64,000 nucleotides of DNA from Bifidobacterium asteroides (GTDB lineage: Bacteria; Actinomycetota; Actinomycetes; Actinomycetales; Bifidobacteriaceae). A program made the translations under genes and the position numbers. Below the pieces are notes generated by a model, which saw nothing but the letters and a program-made list of their open reading frames with translations, made no database searches and had not been told where the DNA came from. The stretch lies in the NCBI RefSeq assembly GCF_009683175.1, contig NZ_WKKW01000002.1, positions 186,001 to 250,000 on the forward strand. The letters are read 5' to 3'. This document shows, piece after piece, positions 1 through 9,117 of the stretch; position 1 is the first letter of the stretch; each line of letters begins with the position of its first letter.

Positions 1-911
1 GCCAGCGGGGTCGCCACCTGGTAGCGCCTGCCCAGGGCGACGACAGCATCGGTGGTGGGTACGCCCTCGGCGACACCCTTGCTGACACGAGTGGCTTCCT
101 CGATGCTTTTGCCCTGGCCCAGATTGAATCCAAAAGTATAGTTCCTGCTCAGGGACGACCCACAGGTGGCGACCAGATCGCCAACCCCGGCAAGGCCGGC
201 GAAAGTCTTGGACTTGGCCCCGCAGGCCTCCCCCAAGGCAGTGAGCTCAGCCAGCCCCCTGGCCTGGATCATGGCGGCCGTGTTCTCCCCGAATCCAGCC
301 CCCCGTGACATCCCGACAGCCAGTGCAGTAACGTTCTTCAGCGACCCGCACATTTCCAGGCCGACCACATCGTCCGAGACGAAGGCCTTGAAATAGTCGG
401 TCGTACAAGCACGGGCTACTCTCATGGCGGTATCGGCATCCGCGCTGGCGACCACAGTGGCGCTCGGTTCGCGGGCAGCCACCTCCTTGCTCAGATTGGG
501 GCCGGAAACGGCCGCAAATCTGACAGGGTCCAGATCAAGCGTCTGGCAGACCACCTGATCCATCCGCCTGTCGGTGCCCCGTTCAATCCCCTTCATCAGG
601 GAAACTGCGATGGCATCATGACCCAGCAGACCCTTGAATTGCGTCAAGGCCTCACAGGCGTGCTGAGCGGCTATGGCAACGACCACGATCTCTGCCCCCG
701 AGACGGCCTTGTCCCGGTCACCCTCGGCGATGATAGCGTCGGGCAGCCTCTCCACGGTCGGCAGGCGGTGAGTATTCGAATGTTGACTGTTGATTTCCTC
801 TACGACATTCGGATCGATGTCCCACATGACCACCTGATTGCCTGCGTCAGCCAGTACCTGGGCAAAAGCGGTTCCCCATGCGCCTGCTCCCAATACCGCG
901 ATCTTCGTCAT
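1..911 (-). CDS. gpsA: Glycerol-3-phosphate dehydrogenase [NAD(P)+], 3' end outside window
   Basis: Reduces dihydroxyacetone phosphate to sn-glycerol-3-phosphate in the cytosol, the entry step of phospholipid synthesis. The translation opens MTKIAVLGAGAWGTAFAQ, a Rossmann nucleotide-binding loop of the GxGxxG kind, and continues with GPNLSKEVA and the catalytic KN region (GSLKNVTALAVG), as in GpsA. About 303 of the usual ~330 residues are visible; the C-terminus runs off the left edge. Two ATGs lie in tandem (914 and 911) behind AAAGGAG; the second has the better spacing and was chosen. It is followed on the same strand logic by plsC and murA upstream, so phospholipid and cell-wall precursor genes are grouped. 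Confidence 0.95.
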   Translation of the reverse strand, partial: MTKIAVLGAGAWGTAFAQVLADAGNQVVMWDIDPNVVEEINSQHSNTHRLPTVERLPDAIIAEGDRDKAVSGAEIVVVAIAAQHACEALTQFKGLLGHDAIAVSLMKGIERGTDRRMDQVVCQTLDLDPVRFAAVSGPNLSKEVAAREPSATVVASADADTAMRVARACTTDYFKAFVSDDVVGLEMCGSLKNVTALAVGMSRGAGFGENTAAMIQARGLAELTALGEACGAKSKTFAGLAGVGDLVATCGSSLSRNYTFGFNLGQGKSIEEATRVSKGVAEGVPTTDAVVALGRRYQVATPL

Positions 912-1027
912 CATTCTCCTTTGCATAATGCCGTGCGCACGGGAACGCCGACCAGCAGCCTCATTCTTGTCTCTACCATCCTATGACACCGCCGCCGGAC
1001 AGTGGGAATTGGAGGTGGGTTCCAGCC

Positions 1028-1921
1028 TTATTGCTCGCTTCTGGGCCGACGGGTCATGGTCACGTAATCGAAGTATCCAGCCGCCGGAGGTTCCTCGCCA
1101 CGGATCTCGGCCATGACCTCCTCCATCCTGTTGCGCAGGCGGACGCAGAGGAGATGCACGGACTGTTTGGGAGGTTCAGCACCCCACTGACCCACGTCTT
1201 CCAGAAGGTCGGAATAGTCAAGGAGCCGGTCATAGCACATAACCACGTTCTTCCGAGGCCAGGGCCACTTGTGATTGATCGAAGCCGCCCCCCAGGTGAT
1301 GCTGGGATAAAGAGGGACCATGCGACCCAACTGCCGCGAAGCCTCCAAGGCGATGAATCCGACCCCGGGCTTGAGCGACATGGGCCACTTCAGGGGGTCA
1401 CGGGTCACGGTCCCCTCGGGCCAGATGGTCAGCGGCCTGCCCGAGGTGATGATGCTGATCGACTCCTCCTCGATCGACCTGGCCTTGCCGGACTTGCGCT
1501 CCACCGGCTGCATGCCCACCATGCGAAACCAGCTGCCGATAAGGGGCCAATGGGCCATCTCGGCCTTGGCCATATAGCGGGGACGACGACCCAGGTGGAA
1601 GAGGGTCATCATGGGAATGAAAACGTCGAACTGGGTCACATGGGTGGCTGCGGTGATAAAGGGCCCGGTCTCCGGAACCCGCTCCAACCCCCAGGCATAG
1701 ACCCGGCAGGAGTCACGCACCACCTGGGAGACCCCGCGCAATAGGCGGGTGGTCCCCACGGGGTGCTGGCCGTCTATCTCGTCCAGTGCCGGTGTGCGAT
1801 GTCCAGTGGGATAGTAGCGGGTTGGATCCACCAACCTGTGCCGTTGGGCCAGCAGGGCCACCTGCTGGTCGGACAGGGCAGGCACCGCAGACCGGGGGGA
1901 GGGTTTGCCTTTGGAAGCCAT
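1028..1921 (-). CDS. 1-acyl-sn-glycerol-3-phosphate acyltransferase (PlsC/LPLAT family)
   Basis: Predicted to acylate lysophosphatidic acid to phosphatidic acid at the membrane. The 297-residue product has the family's HX4D motif as HVTQFD (His94, Asp99) and the glycerophosphate-binding PEGT motif at about residues 168-171, in the right order and spacing. The first ~50 residues are polar and lie outside the conserved domain. It starts 14 bp after the murA stop and is followed by gpsA, which makes its substrate backbone, so a three-gene transcript is plausible. No clear Shine-Dalgarno precedes the ATG, which fits translation coupled to murA. Substrate preference cannot be read from the sequence. 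Confidence 0.88.
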   Translation of the reverse strand: MASKGKPSPRSAVPALSDQQVALLAQRHRLVDPTRYYPTGHRTPALDEIDGQHPVGTTRLLRGVSQVVRDSCRVYAWGLERVPETGPFITAATHVTQFDVFIPMMTLFHLGRRPRYMAKAEMAHWPLIGSWFRMVGMQPVERKSGKARSIEEESISIITSGRPLTIWPEGTVTRDPLKWPMSLKPGVGFIALEASRQLGRMVPLYPSITWGAASINHKWPWPRKNVVMCYDRLLDYSDLLEDVGQWGAEPPKQSVHLLCVRLRNRMEEVMAEIRGEEPPAAGYFDYVTMTRRPRSEQ

Positions 1922-1935
1922 CTATGTCTGCCGGA

Positions 1936-3267
1936 TCAGTCGATCTGCGCGTCCAGGGCCAGCAGCTTGTCGCGGAAGTCCTCGTAACCGCGGTCGATCA
2001 GGGAGATGCCGTGGACGGTGGAGGGGCCGGAGGCCGTCAGTGCGGCGATCAGGTGGCTGAAGCCGCCACGCAGGTCGGGCACATCGATGTCCTGGCCGGT
2101 CAGCGGGGTGGGCCCGAAGATGACCGCCGAGTGGTTGAAGTTGCGCTGCTGGAAGCGGCAAGGAAGGGACCCCAGGCACTCCTTATAGAGCTGAATGGTA
2201 GCGCCCATCTGAATCAGCGGCTTGGTGAAGCCGAAGCGATTCTCGTAGACGGTCTCGTGAACGATGGAAAGACCCTTGGCCTGGGTGAGGGCCACCACCA
2301 GGGGCTGCTGCCAGTCGGTCATGAACCCGGGGTGCACGTCGGTCTCGATGGCCACGGGCCGCAGGTCGCCACCCGGATGCCAGAAGCGGATGCCGTCGTC
2401 GCGCACATCGAACTGGCCGCCGATCTTGCGGAAGACATTCAGGTAGGTCATCATGTCGGGCTGGTGGGCGCCCTTGACCATGATGTCGCCATGGGTGGCC
2501 AGGGCAGCGGAGGCCCAGGAGGCGGCTTCGATTCGGTCGGGCAGGGAGGTATGGGTGAAGCCCTTCAGGGAGGGCACCCCCTCAATGCGGATTGTCCTGT
2601 CCACGTCCACGGAAATCTGTGCGCCCATCTTCTGCAGAACCGCCACCAGGTCCATAATCTCGGGCTCGGTAGCCGCTCCTGACAGCTCGGTACGCCCCTC
2701 GGCCAGGACTGCCGCCAACAGAGTCTGTTCCGTCGCGCCCACCGAGGGGTAGGGCAGGTGGATCTTGGCTCCATGCAGGCCGTCTGGCGCTGTGATATGG
2801 ATGCCGGCCTCATGCTCCTTGTCGACATTGGCCCCCAGCTTGCGCAGGGTCTCCAGATGGAAGTCAATGGGCCTGCTGCCGATGCGGCAGCCACCCAGAA
2901 CGGGGATGAACGCCTCTCCCATCCGATGCAGGAGCGGTCCGGAGAAGAGGATGGGTATGCGGGAAGAACCCGACAGTGTATCCACATCGGCTACATCAGC
3001 CAGCTCCACATGGCTGGCATCGATGGTGACCACGCCCTCCTGCGGACGGACGTCCACCTTGACACCGTGAAGCCTCAGCAAATCTGAGACCACCTGGACA
3101 TCGCGGATTACAGGCACATTCTTGAGTACTGAGACACCCGGAGCCAAAAGGGCGGCGACCATGGCCTTGCTGACGAAGTTCTTGGCACCGCGGACCTGTA
3201 TGGTGCCATGCAGGGGCCTGCCGCCCACCACATGCAGCACATCATTCTGTGTATTCACCTTGGGCAT
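1936..3267 (-). CDS. murA: UDP-N-acetylglucosamine 1-carboxyvinyltransferase (MurA)
   Basis: Transfers enolpyruvate from PEP to UDP-GlcNAc, the first committed step of peptidoglycan synthesis. The 443-residue protein covers the whole EPSP-synthase-like fold. Lys29-Asn30 sit in the RGAKN segment near the N-terminus. The catalytic loop reads GGCRIGSRP with the Cys at residue 127, the residue that fosfomycin alkylates. Some actinobacteria such as mycobacteria carry Asp at this position; this one keeps Cys, so fosfomycin sensitivity would be expected from the target alone. The start at 3267 follows a weak purine-rich stretch (AGAAAGAAG). Confidence 0.96.
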   Translation of the reverse strand: MPKVNTQNDVLHVVGGRPLHGTIQVRGAKNFVSKAMVAALLAPGVSVLKNVPVIRDVQVVSDLLRLHGVKVDVRPQEGVVTIDASHVELADVADVDTLSGSSRIPILFSGPLLHRMGEAFIPVLGGCRIGSRPIDFHLETLRKLGANVDKEHEAGIHITAPDGLHGAKIHLPYPSVGATEQTLLAAVLAEGRTELSGAATEPEIMDLVAVLQKMGAQISVDVDRTIRIEGVPSLKGFTHTSLPDRIEAASWASAALATHGDIMVKGAHQPDMMTYLNVFRKIGGQFDVRDDGIRFWHPGGDLRPVAIETDVHPGFMTDWQQPLVVALTQAKGLSIVHETVYENRFGFTKPLIQMGATIQLYKECLGSLPCRFQQRNFNHSAVIFGPTPLTGQDIDVPDLRGGFSHLIAALTASGPSTVHGISLIDRGYEDFRDKLLALDAQID

Positions 3268-3407
3268 TTATCGGCTTCTTTCTCGTATCCGCTCAGAGCC
3301 GGGCTTTGGCGCATCATCGGCCCTTATTTGCAAGTCTGCCACAGGGGGTGTGGGGACACCGTGAATTGTCGCCTCAGGCATAGAGCGTCCACCCTGTCAG
3401 ATACCGG

Positions 3408-4460
3408 TCAGGCGCCGGCTGAAACAAAGGGGGTCAGCATCGTGAAGCCCATGATCAACAGCAGCATGATGAAAAATGGGCAGGCCCAGGCGCCATAGAC
3501 GTTCGTGTAGGTGCGGTTTTCATGCAGAAAAGCGGCAATCCGATGACGGCCCAGGTAAAGCACCAGAACGGCCGCCATCATGCCTGCCAGCATCATGAGC
3601 ACATTTATGTAGGAGGACATGTTGTCGCTCATGAACCCGAGAAGGACTTCCAACCCGTCGCTGACGACCAGGTTGTTGAACACGTGCAGGGCTATTGACC
3701 AGAAGATGGAGTATTCGCAGGCCAGATAGCCCAGGAGCAGACCCATGATGAAAGCGAAGAACCCCTGGCCAAGGTCGCCATGGAAGAAGCCGAACATGAC
3801 CGCAGAGGTGACGATGGCGAAGACGTGGCCGTAGGGCTTCAGCGCGTGCAGGATGGCACCTCTGAAGACCAGCTCCTCGATGACCGGGGCCAGCAGGCTG
3901 ACGTATATAAACATGGGAATGGTACCCGAGGCCTGCTGAATCTGCTCGGTCGTGGTCCAGGACTGCTGCACTCCCAACCGCGCTGCGGTCCAGTCCATGC
4001 CCGACTGATACCAGTCGGCCAGGGTCTGCCCGGTCAGCGTCAGTGCAAAGCATCCCAGCAGAACCTGCCATGTCATGGGATGCAGATCAGTGTGGAAAAT
4101 GCCCGAGGGACCGGAGTCGCAGATCTGCCGGCGTCGTGTGAAAACCAGGAAGCAGAGGCCTGTGCAGGCGGCAATCAGATTGATGATGCCCCCATACTCC
4201 TTGTCGGCATGGCTCATCACATATATAAATCCCGAGTGGGCAGGCACCGGATCGAACACGGCATTCCACTCCATCTGAGCCAGGACACCGAACAGAAGGC
4301 CGACGCTGTTGATGATAAGCAGGTAGACCAGCAGCAGGGCGGCCTGACGGTTGAGCATGCCCCTGGCCGCACTCATCCATGCGCGATCCGCCGTGCCTCG
4401 TCTGGGCTTCTGAGTCTGCCCAGTCCCTGACGCGTCGGCCGCCGTCGCTGTCTGCCCCAT
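3408..4460 (-). CDS. CPBP-family intramembrane metalloprotease, copy 1
   Basis: A multi-spanning membrane protein of the CAAX protease/bacteriocin-processing (CPBP, Abi) family. From the ATG at 4460 it has 350 residues. All family motifs are present: EELVFRG (Glu195-Glu196), FGFFHG (His227) and HVFNN (His259), so catalytic competence is likely. Substrate unknown; family members include prenyl-protein proteases and bacteriocin self-immunity proteins. The reading frame is open to 4553, but that far start has no Shine-Dalgarno. A GTG at 4478 behind AGAGG is another candidate, so the start is uncertain. First of three tandem paralogues on this strand and the most divergent of them. Confidence 0.85.
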   Translation of the reverse strand: MGQTATAADASGTGQTQKPRRGTADRAWMSAARGMLNRQAALLLVYLLIINSVGLLFGVLAQMEWNAVFDPVPAHSGFIYVMSHADKEYGGIINLIAACTGLCFLVFTRRRQICDSGPSGIFHTDLHPMTWQVLLGCFALTLTGQTLADWYQSGMDWTAARLGVQQSWTTTEQIQQASGTIPMFIYVSLLAPVIEELVFRGAILHALKPYGHVFAIVTSAVMFGFFHGDLGQGFFAFIMGLLLGYLACEYSIFWSIALHVFNNLVVSDGLEVLLGFMSDNMSSYINVLMMLAGMMAAVLVLYLGRHRIAAFLHENRTYTNVYGAWACPFFIMLLLIMGFTMLTPFVSAGA

Positions 4461-4563
4461 CTCACCATGCCCTTTCACGATCCTCTGCAGGTTTAGCCAT
4501 CCGGCATTGACCTCCAGCTGGTCCAAGTCTACGCCACCACCGGCAGCACCCATACGTCATGCT

Positions 4564-7161
4564 CTAGAGCAGGCCGGGCACGAACTTGAAGATTGCCAGC
4601 AGCAGGCAGAGCAGCAGATAGAGCAGGAACCAGGGCTGCCTCCAGGACACATAGGTTCCCTTAGGCGCTCGATAGCGCCGCCGGTAATCCAAGAGGCTGG
4701 CGCGGTGCAGGAAGAACATGAGCAACCCAGCCAGAACCAAGACCAGAGCCACTGCCAAAACCGACAGACGGGCGGTTCGCGGAGCGTTCATCAGATAGCG
4801 GTTGGGCAAGCCGGTGAAGAGCAGATCGCCGACCACACGGGCTCCGATGGCCCAGATCAGACCATACTCCAGGGAGCAGTATCCCAATGCCAGCCCCAGC
4901 AGGAAGATCCAAAGCCCAGAGACCGGATCACACTGGAGCAGGGCGCAGAGCAGGGATGCGGTCAGGATGGCAAAAACTCGGCCAAACCGACGCAGTCCGT
5001 TGAGGATGATGCCACGGAACACCAGCTCCTCAGCCAGGGGAACCGCCAGGAGGGCGTACAGGGCCATCATCGGCGAGGAAGCACCTGTGACCAGCAGGCT
5101 GCGCGAGGCCAGGGAGGGGATGTGCAGAAGCAGGCAGAAGTGGTTGAGGAACTTGTTCAGTTCATGGACCATCCCCTGGCCCAGCAGGAGCACCGCCACA
5201 AGGGCCAGCAGAGCCGCCACCGTCATTCTTCTGTCTGTGCGCCAATGAACGGCGTCCTGTCCTCGCTGATCCTCGCCTCGAATAACGCTCCACTCTGAAA
5301 TGCAGGCATAAGTCAGCGCCAGCAGGACCGACAGGAGGGTAATACCATCGGATAGGAAGGCGATGGATCTGGGGTCCTTGACCTGCTCCATGATGACAGG
5401 CAGGATCATCCCCGAACCGACCATGAGCACCAGAACGGATATGGCCAGGTAGACGAAGGCGAAGGCGGCCTGGCCGTTGACGGCGTGAAGAACCCCCGAA
5501 CTGGCTGTGTAGGTGGCGGACTTTTTGGCAGCGGGTTTGCCCGCAACTGCAGCAGCTGGCGTGGCAGCGTTGAGTTCACTCGGAACAACGATCGGCTGCG
5601 AATCGGCCGACGCCGGTCGGCCTGCTCCTACGACGGGTTCTGCCGAAGCATTGGAAACGACCCTGGGGGCTGCCGACCCGATTGAAGGACGGGTGCGCTT
5701 ACGGGCAGACCGCCACTTGGACGATCGACGGGCTCCCCCACTCCTTTCATGGCCTCTGGTGGAAAGACCGAGATGAAGACCATGCGAAGAGCCGGACGGC
5801 TTGGCTGCGTCCGTCCTTGCCGCCTCGGCCTCGGCGGACCCGGCCTTGGCAGCCACAGCAGCTGCAGCAGCCTCGGCAGCCTTGGCGGCGAGAGCCACAG
5901 AAGCGCCCGGAGAGGACACGGATGTCGGCGAAGACACAAACTGGACGACCGACTGCTTCCCCGGAGCTGCGTTCACAGCCTCGGAAGATTCAGAGGCGGC
6001 AGGCTGACCGGCATGATTCTTCTGCGCGAGCGCCGGCCCCTGTCCCCCGATAGCCTTTGAGGAAACGACCCGACCACCGGTGCCGTCACTGGCGACTGCA
6101 GCGGGCTGGGCAACTACCCGTGGAGTCGAACAGACACGACGCCCCTGATGTTCGGCCTCGCTGGCCACGGATTGTGCAGCGGCATCGCTCTGTCCTGGAG
6201 CCGAGGAACCGGTGACCAGGGAATTCCAGTCCGCATCCGAACGACGGACAACGACTGGCCGGTCGGCGAATACCACAGGGGTCGCAGGCGCAGAGACCTC
6301 GGGACTCGGTTTCGCAGACATCGAAGCCTGAGAGCCGGAGGCCGAGGGCGCCTCGGCTGTAGTCACCGACTTGGGTTCGGCTGTTTTGACTGCGGAAGGA
6401 ACGGGAGCGGAAGCTTTTGATGACTCCTGCTCAACCTTGGAAGGTGCCCGGACAGCGGAATCGACAGCATTGGCAGACGATGCGGAAGCTGCAGGTTTGC
6501 CTGCACGGATGCTTGTGGACGGCTTACGACGCTTGGGCATATTCCAAGAGAAGACCGGGCCTTTGTTCGTCTCGGGCTTGGTCCAGGACCAAACGACCTT
6601 GACTGCAGGCTGCTCCTGCTGTGCCGAGGTCCCTGAGACCGTCCCGGTGGCCTTGGAAGCCTCCAGCTCTCGGCGTACCACCACACGCCGCGGGGATGGC
6701 TCTTGGCCGGAATCCTTTCCGCTCTGCCCGTCAACCGGCAGGTCTTCCGGGGGAAATGTGGGAACCTCCGGTTGACTGGCCATGGTGACCGAGTTCAAAA
6801 AATCATAGGACCCGGGAAGCACCGAGGGTCGTTCACCGACTGGCATGGCACCCTTGTGCCCTTTGCCACCAGCTCCGTCATCACCCAGAAGAGCAGTCTT
6901 CCTATGGGCTATCCGCCCCGGGTAGGCCAAGCCATCATCCACGGCCTCCCCCGGCAGGCTCAAGGGTGGCAGGCTGATGGACCCTTCCTCATAGTCCCAG
7001 TGGCGTGCGTAGTCCTTGCTGGCACTGTGGCTTGCAGTCATGAGGGCAATAGAGGAGCGAGACACCTTCAAGCGCCCCTGATCGCTTTGGGCATCGGCAG
7101 ACTCACTGCCGCTGTCGCGATCCTCATCATCCCTCATCCGTCGATGATCCTTCCCCTTCAT
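4564..7161 (-). CDS. CPBP-family protein with long disordered N-terminus and lost catalytic histidines
   Basis: An 865-residue fusion-like protein. Residues 1 to about 560 are low-complexity, rich in Ser, Ala, Pro, Glu and Lys, with no hydrophobic segment; they look cytosolic and disordered. Residues ~565-865 form a CPBP membrane domain closely resembling the next gene. The EELVFRG motif is kept (Glu711-Glu712). The histidine of the second motif is Gln743 (LLQCDP where the paralogue has FMHG) and the third-motif His is Arg775, with Asp779 replacing the following Asn. The domain is therefore predicted to be inactive as a protease and perhaps acts as a scaffold or regulator. A start at 7137 (ATGAGGG) is an alternative. 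Confidence 0.82.
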   Translation of the reverse strand: MKGKDHRRMRDDEDRDSGSESADAQSDQGRLKVSRSSIALMTASHSASKDYARHWDYEEGSISLPPLSLPGEAVDDGLAYPGRIAHRKTALLGDDGAGGKGHKGAMPVGERPSVLPGSYDFLNSVTMASQPEVPTFPPEDLPVDGQSGKDSGQEPSPRRVVVRRELEASKATGTVSGTSAQQEQPAVKVVWSWTKPETNKGPVFSWNMPKRRKPSTSIRAGKPAASASSANAVDSAVRAPSKVEQESSKASAPVPSAVKTAEPKSVTTAEAPSASGSQASMSAKPSPEVSAPATPVVFADRPVVVRRSDADWNSLVTGSSAPGQSDAAAQSVASEAEHQGRRVCSTPRVVAQPAAVASDGTGGRVVSSKAIGGQGPALAQKNHAGQPAASESSEAVNAAPGKQSVVQFVSSPTSVSSPGASVALAAKAAEAAAAAVAAKAGSAEAEAARTDAAKPSGSSHGLHLGLSTRGHERSGGARRSSKWRSARKRTRPSIGSAAPRVVSNASAEPVVGAGRPASADSQPIVVPSELNAATPAAAVAGKPAAKKSATYTASSGVLHAVNGQAAFAFVYLAISVLVLMVGSGMILPVIMEQVKDPRSIAFLSDGITLLSVLLALTYACISEWSVIRGEDQRGQDAVHWRTDRRMTVAALLALVAVLLLGQGMVHELNKFLNHFCLLLHIPSLASRSLLVTGASSPMMALYALLAVPLAEELVFRGIILNGLRRFGRVFAILTASLLCALLQCDPVSGLWIFLLGLALGYCSLEYGLIWAIGARVVGDLLFTGLPNRYLMNAPRTARLSVLAVALVLVLAGLLMFFLHRASLLDYRRRYRAPKGTYVSWRQPWFLLYLLLCLLLAIFKFVPGLL

Positions 7162-7304
7162 GCACTACCGTACGACCGCCAAGGGCGTCCAGCGACACGA
7201 ACCTTTCCCCACGTTCATATCAACACTACATGTCCGAGTCTAGCCCGACCCCGCCCTTCCCTCGACAGAATCCCGACAATGGGCCAGTGCCATCGACCGT
7301 CTGC

Positions 7305-8264
7305 TCAGGACAGCCCCGGTACGAATTCGCTCAGGGCCATCAGCAGGCATGCCAGGCAGAAGAGCAGGAACCAAGGCGCCCTCCAGGAAGCGTATATCCC
7401 CTTGGGAGCGCGATTGCTTCGGCAGTAATCACGAAGAGTCCTTAGCTTGAACAGCAGTCCGACGACTCCGGTCAGCAGCACCAGGATCATGAGCAGACCC
7501 AGGCCGATGCGAACCACCTCGGGTGCCAGGGGCATGTACTTGGCCAGCAGACCCGAAGAGAAGGCATTGTTGAGCATGTGCACCAGCAGGGACCAGACCA
7601 GCCCGTACTCCATGGCCAGATAGCCCAGAACCAGGCCGGAAATGAAACCGAACAGACCCTGGACCAAGGAGCCATGCATGAAGCCGAAAAGCAAAGAAGA
7701 GGTAATGATGGCGAAGACTCGGCCAAAGCGGCGCAAGCCATTCATGATGACCCCTCGGAAGACGAGCTCCTCGGCAAAGGGCCCCAAAAGAATGGCATAG
7801 AAGAGCATGATCGGCGTTTCCATGCCGCCGTCGTCGGATGCGGTCGGCGGATGCAGACCAGTACCGGACAGAATGGCGCTCAGTCCAGAGTTGGCAGCAC
7901 CGGCCACCAGCTGACTGAGGAAGAAGCAGGCCAGGGCGATGATCAACGCCAGCAGGCTGAATCGGCGCGCAGTGACCCAACGCACCTGGTCCTGGCCATG
8001 CCGTTCATGGCCGACGATGACCGGCCATTGACTGATCAAGGCAAACATCAGGGCCAGCACCACGGAGACAACCACTGTCCAGTCACCTAAAGGACCGTTG
8101 TATTGCTCCTTGGAAGCATGCGGGAAAAGAGCAGGCAGAACCACCTTGCTTCCCAAAAGACCCGCCAGGGTCTCGATGGCCACATAGATGAAAGCAAAAG
8201 CACTGAGGGCATTCACTGCCTGTCTAACGCCCCAGTTGTGCACATCGCCGCTGCTGTGCCTCAT
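7305..8264 (-). CDS. CPBP-family intramembrane metalloprotease, copy 3
   Basis: A 319-residue membrane protein with an intact CPBP motif set: EELVFRG (Glu165-Glu166), FGFMHG (His197) and HMLNN (His229). It shares long identical stretches with the membrane domain of the downstream 865-residue protein, for example NGLRRFGRVFAI and a common C-terminal RAPKG...SW pattern, so the two are recent duplicates. The ATG at 8264 follows AGAGGGG at a suitable distance. It heads the three-gene CPBP array; 143 bp separate it from copy 2. Its substrate is unknown, and the tandem array suggests a bacteriocin-immunity or surface-protein processing role at best by analogy. Confidence 0.87.
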   Translation of the reverse strand: MRHSSGDVHNWGVRQAVNALSAFAFIYVAIETLAGLLGSKVVLPALFPHASKEQYNGPLGDWTVVVSVVLALMFALISQWPVIVGHERHGQDQVRWVTARRFSLLALIIALACFFLSQLVAGAANSGLSAILSGTGLHPPTASDDGGMETPIMLFYAILLGPFAEELVFRGVIMNGLRRFGRVFAIITSSLLFGFMHGSLVQGLFGFISGLVLGYLAMEYGLVWSLLVHMLNNAFSSGLLAKYMPLAPEVVRIGLGLLMILVLLTGVVGLLFKLRTLRDYCRSNRAPKGIYASWRAPWFLLFCLACLLMALSEFVPGLS

Positions 8265-8378
8265 GATAATCGCCCCTCTTAGCTTGCCAACCGGTCACAG
8301 TCGACCAATGACTGTCACATTCCATGGTAGGCGAAGAAGGGGCGAATGACTTTCATATCAGGGCGCACGGCCCGTCGG

Positions 8379-9065
8379 TCAGATGATGCCGCGGTCAGCC
8401 AGGGGCCCAGGCCAGTCGATTTGACCCTCCCTGGCTGAAGTGACCGGCTCTTCCGGCATATGCCGGGCCGGCAGGGTACGCGGCTTGAAGGGGAAGCGCT
8501 CGGCCCTTATGCGCTCATAGGCACGGATGTCATCCTCGTGCTGCAGGGTCAGATCGATGTCGTCGTACCCGTTCATGAGCCGCCATCGCACATAGTCGTC
8601 CACCTGGAAGGGCAGGGTCACATCCGCGCAGGTGACCGTGCGAGCGCCCAGGTCCACGGTCATCTCGGTGCCGGGGTCCTCCTCCAGGATCTTCCAGAGC
8701 AACTCCACTGATTCCTGGGGCATGATGGCGGCCAGAACCCCGTTCTTGGCGGTATTCCCATAGAAGATGTCGGCAAATCGGGGGGCGATGACCACGCGGA
8801 AGCCATAGTCCCGCAGAGCCCAGACCGCATGCTCCCGCGAGGAGCCGATGCCGAAGTCCGGCCCGGCCACCAGGATGCGGGCACCCGAATATTCGGGCCG
8901 GTTGAGTACGAAATTCGGATCCCTTCGCCAGGCGTAGAAGAGCGCATCCTCGAAGCCTGTCTTCTTCACCCGCTTCAGGAATACGGCGGGGATGATTTGG
9001 TCAGTGTCGACGTTGGAGCGGCGCAAGGGCACCCCGACCCCGGTTACAACGGAAAGTGGCTCCAT
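8379..9065 (-). CDS. leuD: 3-isopropylmalate dehydratase small subunit (LeuD)
   Basis: Small (swivel) subunit of isopropylmalate isomerase, which interconverts 2- and 3-isopropylmalate in leucine synthesis. The 228-residue protein has the family segments [14 protein letters not shown] near the N-terminus and [17 protein letters not shown], the loop that contacts the substrate. The length is usual for bacterial LeuD. An ideal AGGAGG lies 5 nt before the ATG. It follows leuC by about 50 bp on the same strand, so both subunits are made from one transcript. Confidence 0.96.
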   Translation of the reverse strand: MEPLSVVTGVGVPLRRSNVDTDQIIPAVFLKRVKKTGFEDALFYAWRRDPNFVLNRPEYSGARILVAGPDFGIGSSREHAVWALRDYGFRVVIAPRFADIFYGNTAKNGVLAAIMPQESVELLWKILEEDPGTEMTVDLGARTVTCADVTLPFQVDDYVRWRLMNGYDDIDLTLQHEDDIRAYERIRAERFPFKPRTLPARHMPEEPVTSAREGQIDWPGPLADRGII

Positions 9066-9117
9066 GATGACCTCCTGCCTGCTGGATGGCGATGATGATG
9101 ACGAATAATTGATGGGC

